From CBDFHV01 sp965247705 (GTDB taxonomy: Bacteria > Pseudomonadota > Alphaproteobacteria > Rhodospirillales > CAMCUA01), in assembly GCA_965247705.1 (NCBI GenBank), contig CBDFHV010000001.1, positions 1-12,116 on the forward strand: a stretch of DNA of 12,116 bases, in the 5' to 3' direction. This document shows, in pieces, positions 7,677 to 12,116 of this stretch (its first letter is position 1; every line of letters starts with the position of its first letter). The notes below the pieces were generated by a model, which saw only the letters and a list, made by a program, of their open reading frames with translations, had not been told where the DNA came from and made no database searches. The position numbers and the translations under genes are program-made.

Positions 7677-8459
7677 TCACGGCACCGGGCACAAGCCGCC
7701 GTCGACGTTGATGGCTGTACCGGTAATGTAGGTGCCGGCGTCGGAGGCGAGGAAACAGGCCATGTTGGCGTATTCCTCGGCCGTGCCCAGGCGCCCCATG
7801 GGGATGCCGCTGGCCTGGGCGGCGAGAAAAGTCTGCAAGTCGGCGCCGCTGTCGTCCCGCTGGTGGCGGTTCAGCCATTGATCGGAAACGATGCGCCCCG
7901 TGCACAGGGCGTTGACCAGGATGTTGTGCGGCGCAAGTTCGCCGGCCAGCACCTTGGTCATGGCCAGTCCGGCGGCCCGGCTGACGGCGGTGGGCGCGCC
8001 CTCGGCGGGCGGCGCCTTGGCGCCGGTGTTGAGGATGTTGAGAATGCGGCCCCAGCGCCGTTCCTTCATGCCGGGCACGGCCTTGCGGATCAGGCGGATG
8101 GCGGCGAACAGCTTGAGGTCCAGGTCCCCCTGCCAGTCCTCGTCCGTCATCGACAGGAACGGCCCGCGCCGGGACGTGCCGGCGTTGTTGACCAGGATGT
8201 CCAGCCGACCCAGGTCCGCCGTCACCCGGTCCACCAGCTCCTCCGCCTGGTCCCGGTCGCCGACGTCGCAAGCGTAGGACTCGACCCGGGCGCCGGTCGC
8301 CTCGGCGATTTCCCGTCGCGTCTCTTCCAGCACGTCGGCCCGCCGCGCGGCGATGGCAATGGTCGCGCCGGAGTCGGCGAACCGCTTGGCCATGGCATGT
8401 CCCAGGCCGCGGCTGCCGCCGGTGATCAGGGCGACCCGTCCGTTCATGGCGCATTCCAT
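7677..8459 (-). CDS. SDR-family protein with altered catalytic residues
   Basis: A 260-aa short-chain dehydrogenase/reductase homologue. The Rossmann fold is clear: TGGSRGLG (13-20), A38-R39-R40 after strand 2 suggesting NADP(H), DVGD (65-68), NNAG (91-94) and the C-terminal GTAINVDGG (247-255). The active-site positions are changed. The region usually reading NISS...YxxxK is here NILN...TAVSR (141-144 and 157-161), so Ser, Tyr and Lys align with N144, T157 and R161. Dehydrogenase chemistry by the usual mechanism is therefore unlikely; it could be a non-classical enzyme, a partner subunit or a binding protein. ATG 8459 is chosen for AAGGAGA seven bases upstream. It follows the canonical SDR gene by 17 bases and ends 13 bases from the convergent channel gene, with no clear terminator between. 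Confidence 0.88.
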   Translation of the reverse strand: MECAMNGRVALITGGSRGLGHAMAKRFADSGATIAIAARRADVLEETRREIAEATGARVESYACDVGDRDQAEELVDRVTADLGRLDILVNNAGTSRRGPFLSMTDEDWQGDLDLKLFAAIRLIRKAVPGMKERRWGRILNILNTGAKAPPAEGAPTAVSRAAGLAMTKVLAGELAPHNILVNALCTGRIVSDQWLNRHQRDDSGADLQTFLAAQASGIPMGRLGTAEEYANMACFLASDAGTYITGTAINVDGGLCPVP

Positions 8460-8476
8460 GGGCTCGTCTCCTTCTC

Positions 8477-9241
8477 TCAGTCCTTGCCGTGCATCAGTCC
8501 GGCGGCGATGAAGCCGCCGTCCACGGCCATGATGTGACCGGTGACGTAGCCGGCCGCCTCGCTGGCCAGAAACACCGCGGCCGCCGCGGTCTCGGCGGGG
8601 GTGCCGTAGCGGTCCATGGGAATGGCCCGCCGATAGACGCGCCGGGTTTCCGCCGAGTGCATGCGGCTCACCAGCTCGGTCTCGATGGCGCCGGGGGCGA
8701 GCGCGTTGACGGTGACGCCGGCGGTGGCCAGTTCGACGGCCATCACCTTGGTCAGGGCGATCACCCCGCCCTTGGCGGCGCCGTAGGCGGCGCGTCCGGT
8801 GCCGCCCCGAACCCCCGCGGCCGAGGACAGGCTGACGATGCGGCCATAGCCGCCACGGACCATCTCCCGGGCGGCGGCCTGACAACACAGGAAGGTCCCC
8901 GTCAGGTCGACGTCGATGATGCGCCGCCAGTCCTCGAGGCTGGTCTCCAGGAACGGGCTCTCGACGCCGATGCCGGCGCTGTGGACCAGGATGTGGACGC
9001 CGCCCCGGCGGGAAACCGTCTCCGCCACCATGGCCTCCACCGACTCCGGGTCGGTGACCTCGACCGCAACCGCGAACGCCTCGCCGTGAGCGCTTAGTTC
9101 CTCGGCGGTTGCCTGGGCCCCTTCGGCATTGCGGTCCGCGATGGCCACGGCGGCGCCCCTCTCCAACAGTTGCCGGGCGACCTCGCGGCCGATACCGCTG
9201 GCGCCGCCAGTGACGATTGCCGTTCGCCCCACGAATTCCAT
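8477..9241 (-). CDS. SDR-family NAD(P)-dependent oxidoreductase
   Basis: A 254-aa classical SDR, FabG-like in layout. TGGASGIG (11-18) binds the dinucleotide and D36 (IADRN) favours NAD(H). HSAG (87-90) replaces NNAG, D112 sits where Asn is common, and the active site is complete: S140, Y153, K157 (YGAAK). APGAIETEL (182-190) matches the typical PGxIxTxx loop and VDGG (240-243) ends the fold. A good GGAGG lies eight bases before ATG 9241. It is the first gene of a two-gene unit with the altered SDR 17 bases downstream. No promoter stands out in the 193-base gap to the transposase remnant. Likely reaction is oxidation or reduction of an alcohol/ketone; the substrate is unknown. Confidence 0.92.
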   Translation of the reverse strand: MEFVGRTAIVTGGASGIGREVARQLLERGAAVAIADRNAEGAQATAEELSAHGEAFAVAVEVTDPESVEAMVAETVSRRGGVHILVHSAGIGVESPFLETSLEDWRRIIDVDLTGTFLCCQAAAREMVRGGYGRIVSLSSAAGVRGGTGRAAYGAAKGGVIALTKVMAVELATAGVTVNALAPGAIETELVSRMHSAETRRVYRRAIPMDRYGTPAETAAAAVFLASEAAGYVTGHIMAVDGGFIAAGLMHGKD

Positions 9242-9434
9242 GGTCCTTGCCTCCGCTCTTCCCTACCGACGGGACGAAGCATACATCAGGCAAACCACGG
9301 GGCGCGCGGCGATCCTGTTTCTCTTTGTCCTGGGTGCTATCCCGCATCTCCCTAAATTGATCATGATTTCTAACGGTCTTAATGTCGGTTCAGATATAGT
9401 AATCAGACAGATTTTTGCGATAAGGGCGCAATAG

Positions 9435-9953
9435 ATGTCGCACCTGATGGGTGAACCGAAACCGAAGGGGTTGCGGGTCGATTTCGATCCCCGCCTCAAG
9501 CTGGAGTTCCGCGGTTCCAAGATTACTTGTGGCGCCGGAATGCTCTCCTATCGGGAGCTTGGCAATGCCCTTGGCCTGACCGAGGGGGCCCGGGGGTATT
9601 TTCCAAAGATAGCCGCACCGGCAAGAATGGATGGCACGGCATGACAAGGCAGTTCCGTCAGTCAGTCTATGGCCGCCTTGGCCGCCATGAAGACGTGAAC
9701 GACGCCGACCGTCTGGGATGTATTCCCGCCATGCGTTGGATTGTCGACGGCAAGGCCGTCGAAAAATAGGCCGCTTCCACCAGCCAGACGAGACGCTTGG
9801 AGACAGAGCTCTTGGCCATCGACGAGAACTTTGCCGCATTGACCGACATTTCCGGCATTTGGATCGACCGTGTGCATGACCGTCGCCCGCCGAAGATGAT
9901 TATTCTCGACATGGGCTCGAGCGTTAGCCCGACCGATGGTGAATAAGAATGCA
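9435..9953 (+). pseudogene. Decayed 5' fragment of a second IS1380-family transposase
   Basis: The start MSHLMGEPKPKGLRVDFDPR and the following LKLEFRGSKIT and YRELGNALGLT match the N-terminus of another IS1380 subgroup, unlike the one at 132. Homology then jumps to a different frame, near the G/C runs at 9583-9596: SRTGKNGWHG, RQSVYGRLGRHEDVNDADRL, PAMRWIVDGKA. A TAG stops that frame at 9767-9769, after which homology resumes in the same frame: IWIDRVHDRRPPK and ILDMGSSVSPTDGE, the segment of the first catalytic Asp. A TAA at 9944-9946 stands where such proteins have Gln. The fragment ends at the left end of the IS3 element and the remaining half or more is absent from the window. It is non-functional: one frameshift, two stops and a truncation. 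Confidence 0.85.
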
Positions 9954-9980
9954 TGAGTCGGACCCGATTTCCTTGGACAC
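9954..9980 (+). repeat. Left terminal inverted repeat of the IS3 element
   Basis: It begins TGAGTCGGACCCG and ends TTCCTTGGACAC. It matches the reverse complement of 11342-11367 over the ends (TG), ACCCG and the whole inner 12-base block, with one single-base gap. Confidence 0.8.
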
Positions 9981-10009
9981 AGAATTGGCTTAATCGAAGT
10001 GTCCAAGGA
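9970..10009 (+). promoter_or_regulatory. Hairpin masking the orfA ribosome binding site
   Basis: TCCTTGGACAC (9970-9980) and GTGTCCAAGGA (9999-10009) are perfect 11-bp complements with an 18-base loop. The 3' arm overlaps the orfA Shine-Dalgarno AAGGAGG (10005-10011). RNA entering from outside the element would contain both arms and hide the site; RNA starting inside the loop would lack the 5' arm. Comparable shielding against outside transcription is known for other insertion sequences such as IS10 and IS50; its operation here is inferred. Confidence 0.6.
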
Positions 10010-10019
10010 GGACCGGAAC

Positions 10020-10430
10020 ATGACCGATAATTTTGAGAAGAAAGTTGCTGTTGATGGGCCTGTGGTAAATGCGGGCGAGCTTGGCTCGTCCACGTTTTCC
10101 CCAGGACAGGCTTTGCCGGCAGGCCCGCTGGGACTTGGCCAGCGATGGACGGTGGCGCGCAAGCGTGAGGTCGTTCTGCGGCTTTTGCGTGACGAGCCGG
10201 TGCAACTTCTGTCGCGCCAGTTGGGCGTAGAGATCTTCCGGCTCGAGCAGTGGCGTGAGAAAGCGATCGGCGGGATCGACGCCTCGCTCAAGCAACGCAA
10301 GGGCGATCCGGTGCAGGCGGAACTGGATAGCGCCATGAAGCGGATCGGAGAGTTGACCATGCAGGTGGAACTGCTGGAGGCCAAGACGGAGACCTTCGGC
10401 CCTTTGGGGCGGCGGAGGTCGCGGCGATGA
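10020..10430 (+). CDS. IS3-family transposase OrfA
   Basis: A 136-aa DNA-binding protein that recognises the ends of the element. Residues about 41-80 (RWTVARKREVVLRLLRDEP to EQWREKAIGG) form the helix-turn-helix region of IS3 OrfA proteins. A heptad-like stretch (about 100-122, ELDSAMKRIGELTMQVELLE) fits the leucine zipper used for oligomerisation. ATG 10020 has AAGGAGG eight bases upstream. The stop TGA overlaps the orfB ATG in ATGA at 10427-10430, with orfB in the -1 frame. The first 40 residues are Gly/Pro-rich and not conserved. Confidence 0.88.
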   Translation: MTDNFEKKVAVDGPVVNAGELGSSTFSPGQALPAGPLGLGQRWTVARKREVVLRLLRDEPVQLLSRQLGVEIFRLEQWREKAIGGIDASLKQRKGDPVQAELDSAMKRIGELTMQVELLEAKTETFGPLGRRRSRR

Positions 10431-11332
10431 GTGCCGCCACCTCGCCCGGCACGGGTCTGGCCTGCGGCCTGCGGCGGGTCTGCGCCGCCTGGGGCATGGC
10501 CCGCTCCTCGTTCTACGCCGTGACCTCCGGCCAGCACGCCGAGCAGCCGCCGGCAAAGCGTCGGGGACCGAAGCCCGCGATCTCGGACCAGGCGCTGCTG
10601 GTGGCGATCGAAGCCGACCTGGAGGCATCGCCCTGGGAGGGCGAGGGCTACCGCAAGGTCTGGGCTCGGCTTCGGGTCTGTCGCGACATCCGGGTTGCCC
10701 GCAAGCGGGTGCTCCGCCTGATGCGCGAGAACAATCTGCTCTCGCCCCATCGCTGCCGCCGCCGTGGCGGCAATCCCCATGACGGTGAGATCATCACTCA
10801 TGCCCCGAACCTCATGTGGGGCACCGATGGCGTTCGGGTGTTCGCGGTGGACGACGGCTGGGGCTGGATCTTCACCGCCGTCGAGCATTGGAACGCCGAG
10901 TGTGTCGGCTGGCATGTCTGCAAGCGCGGCGACCGCTTCGCCGCCCTGCAGCCGATCTCCATGGGGCTTGCCGGGCTGTATGGCTCGACCGCGGCCGGCG
11001 CGGCTCGGGGGCTGGCCTTGCGGATGGATCACGGCTCCCAGTATCTGTCGGACCACTTCACCAACCAGATCAAGTTCTGGGGCATCCAGCCGTCCTACGC
11101 CTTCGTCGCCGAGCCCCAGACCAACGGCGTCGCCGAGCGGTTCAATCGCACGCTGAAGGAACAGATCATCCAGGGTCGCATCTACCGCAACATCGCGGAG
11201 CTGCGGGATGCCGTCCGCGACTTCGTCGAACTCTACAATGCCCAGTGGATCGTCGAAAAGAACGGCTACCTGAGCCCCGCTCAAGCTCGTCAGGCGTGGC
11301 ACGCCGCGATCTCAATCAGGCCCGCCGCGTGA
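10427..11332 (+). CDS. IS3-family transposase OrfB (DDE integrase core)
   Basis: A 301-aa catalytic subunit with an N-terminal HTH_21-like part (about 50-115, including EGYRKVWARLR and RVLRLMRENNLL) and an rve integrase core. The DDE triad is intact: D134 in LMWGTDGVRVF, D201 in LRMDHGSQY and E237 in QTNGVAERFNRTLKE, with the typical 35-residue spacing between the second Asp and the Glu. It begins at the ATGA overlap with orfA, so it can be made by termination-reinitiation; a -1 frameshift giving an OrfAB fusion is usual in the family, but no obvious A-rich slippery heptamer is seen near the overlap. It appears functional. Confidence 0.93.
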   Translation: MSAATSPGTGLACGLRRVCAAWGMARSSFYAVTSGQHAEQPPAKRRGPKPAISDQALLVAIEADLEASPWEGEGYRKVWARLRVCRDIRVARKRVLRLMRENNLLSPHRCRRRGGNPHDGEIITHAPNLMWGTDGVRVFAVDDGWGWIFTAVEHWNAECVGWHVCKRGDRFAALQPISMGLAGLYGSTAAGAARGLALRMDHGSQYLSDHFTNQIKFWGIQPSYAFVAEPQTNGVAERFNRTLKEQIIQGRIYRNIAELRDAVRDFVELYNAQWIVEKNGYLSPAQARQAWHAAISIRPAA

Positions 11333-11341
11333 GACAAACTT

Positions 11342-11367
11342 GTGTCCAAGGAACCGGGTGCGCTACA
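11342..11367 (-). repeat. Right terminal inverted repeat of the IS3 element
   Basis: It starts GTGTCCAAGGAACCGGGTGC and ends CTACA, the inverted partner of 9954-9980. Its first 11 bases also repeat directly the sequence at 9999-10009, so the same transposase-contact word occurs three times in the element. Confidence 0.8.
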
Positions 11368-11385
11368 TTCGAAGGAAAGAGAACC

Positions 11386-12116
11386 GTGGCCAACGGCGGC
11401 AAATCAATTGTATCCAGAACAAATAAGTGGGGGTTTCGCGGCAAAAATTTTGAAAAACAGACTGATGAAACTCGTGTCACGGTGTATGGAGATTCCAACA
11501 TTTATGCGAGTTTTTCAGCGTACGATGATAGTTTCGTCGGACGTCTCGAAGCGGAACTGGAAGCCCGAACGGGCCAGGGATTTCAAGTGATCAATGCTGG
11601 AATCCCAGGTTACGGTCCTGATCAAGTCCTGCTTAGAATTGAGGACGAGATACCCGTCTGGAAGCCAGATTTCGTCATCGTACAAATATTCGCAGACAAT
11701 GATTTTGGGGACATTCTTCGCAATCGTCTATTTTACGTGAGCAACAAGTCAGGAGAATTAGAAAACAAGGGGATTCCCTTCAAAGAAATACTGGTTGCCT
11801 ATTCAAGGAAATTTTACGTCGTGAAAGCTGTGAGAGCATTGTGGCCCGGACTTGGCGGGCCAAGGGCCGAAACTACCGACCTCGGTGAAGAGACCGAGTT
11901 GAAGAAAATTCTCCGGCGCCCTGAAGAAGAAAATAAAGCATATGTTGACCGGTCACTTCCGAGCATTACTGGGGATCACTACGATTTTGATATCGCACTT
12001 TATCCAGACAGACCGACAAGTAAAATTAAATTAATGCTTATGGAAAAAATACTTGGCAGAATTCTGCAAACCGTGAAATCACAATTCAATACGCCGATTT
12101 TGTTTGTAATACTACC
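11386..12116 (+). CDS. SGNH/GDSL-hydrolase family protein, partial
   Basis: An open frame of at least 243 codons without a stop, continuing past the window end. RTNKWGFRG (11-19) precedes the block I motif VYGDSN (33-38; nucleophile S37), then block II NAGIPGYG (70-77; G72) and block III ADND (103-106; N105), the order seen in SGNH hydrolases that remove or transfer acyl groups on sugars and lipids. The final Asp/His block would lie beyond the edge. GTG 11386 has AAGGA (11372-11376) nine bases upstream and is only 18 bases from the IS3 end. The frame is also open into the element, and relatives I recall have more sequence before the NxxGFRG motif, so the natural start may have been lost. GC is about 40-47% in two lines counted, far below the neighbours, suggesting horizontal acquisition, perhaps a surface-polysaccharide locus (inference). 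Confidence 0.75.
   Translation, partial: MANGGKSIVSRTNKWGFRGKNFEKQTDETRVTVYGDSNIYASFSAYDDSFVGRLEAELEARTGQGFQVINAGIPGYGPDQVLLRIEDEIPVWKPDFVIVQIFADNDFGDILRNRLFYVSNKSGELENKGIPFKEILVAYSRKFYVVKAVRALWPGLGGPRAETTDLGEETELKKILRRPEEENKAYVDRSLPSITGDHYDFDIALYPDRPTSKIKLMLMEKILGRILQTVKSQFNTPILFVIL

Larger units (their letters stand above)
9954..11367 (+). mobile_element. IS3-family insertion sequence, complete
   Basis: A 1,414-bp element starting TG and ending CA, with 26-27-bp imperfect terminal inverted repeats sharing the inner block TTCCTTGGACAC. It carries the usual pair of overlapping genes, orfA and orfB. Size and organisation fit IS3 elements (1.2-1.6 kb). The 3-bp flanks (GCA on the left, TTC on the right) do not match, so no target duplication is present. 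The left flank is a fragment of an IS1380 transposase and the right flank is an unrelated AT-richer gene, which suggests deletion or recombination after insertion. Confidence 0.85.

Noticed and set aside
7664..7683. Terminator between the convergent channel and SDR genes (GCCGT/ACGGC stem at 7667-7683)
   Set aside because: The stem is only five base pairs, overlaps the SDR 3' end and has no T-run.
8462..9347. Upstream extension of the altered SDR to a 556-residue protein
   Set aside because: The extra part is an out-of-frame reading of the upstream SDR. ATG 8459 has a good ribosome binding site and begins the Rossmann domain at the right distance.
24..9953. Composite transposon formed by the two IS1380-type elements
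   Set aside because: The two transposases belong to clearly different subgroups, the second is a fragment, and no shared terminal repeats were seen, so they cannot act as a pair.
9662..11302. Long minus-strand open frame (546 codons) across the IS3 element
   Set aside because: It is antisense to OrfA and OrfB, which have intact family motifs, and it shows none of its own.
11340..11369. Outward promoter from the IS3 right end (TTGTGT and TACATT, 18-base spacer)
   Set aside because: Both hexamers are weak matches and the pairing could be chance, although outward -35 boxes are known in IS3-family ends.

Overview
This is a GC-rich window (about 70% in a sampled line of the mechanosensitive channel gene). 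It most likely comes from an alphaproteobacterium, possibly Rhodospirillales. The main clue is a DUF2125 membrane-anchored protein, an alphaproteobacterial family, divergent from a ChaC-type gamma-glutamylcyclotransferase. Taxonomy is inference; there is no rRNA or other phylogenetic marker here.

Layout. (1) 24-1776: a complete IS1380-family insertion sequence with matching terminal inverted repeats and an apparently intact transposase. It abuts a palindromic CACAGAG-type repeat (1780-1873). (2) 1973-3738, minus strand: a DUF2125 protein followed by a YqgE/AlgH-family protein that carries a signal peptide, probably one operon. (3) 3899-7663, plus strand: ChaC-like gamma-glutamylcyclotransferase, an SDR oxidoreductase 30 bases behind it, then a large MscS-type mechanosensitive channel with its own ribosome binding site. 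(4) 7677-9241, minus strand: two SDR genes 17 bases apart, convergent with the channel. The downstream SDR lacks the catalytic Ser, Tyr and Lys of the family. (5) 9435-9953: a decayed 5' fragment of a second, different IS1380-family transposase. (6) 9954-11367: a complete IS3-family element with two overlapping reading frames. A perfect 11-bp hairpin at its left end would bury the orfA Shine-Dalgarno. (7) 11386-12116: a low-GC (about 40-47% in two sampled lines) SGNH/GDSL-hydrolase gene that runs off the window. The short ORF searches miss it because it has no stop inside the window.

How it fits together. The middle (1973-9241) looks like ordinary chromosome: envelope proteins, thiol or glutathione turnover, dehydrogenases and an osmotic safety valve. 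Both ends are mobile-element territory. On the right, the IS3 element has the first part of an IS1380 transposase on one side and an unrelated AT-richer gene on the other, with no target duplication seen. This suggests an IS-mediated deletion or recombination that joined the core to a foreign, perhaps surface-polysaccharide, region.

I did not find a convincing new multi-gene system. The most interesting items are the catalytically altered SDR in a tandem SDR pair, the exported YqgE/AlgH protein, the SD-sequestering hairpin of the IS3 element, and the IS1380/IS3/low-GC junction.
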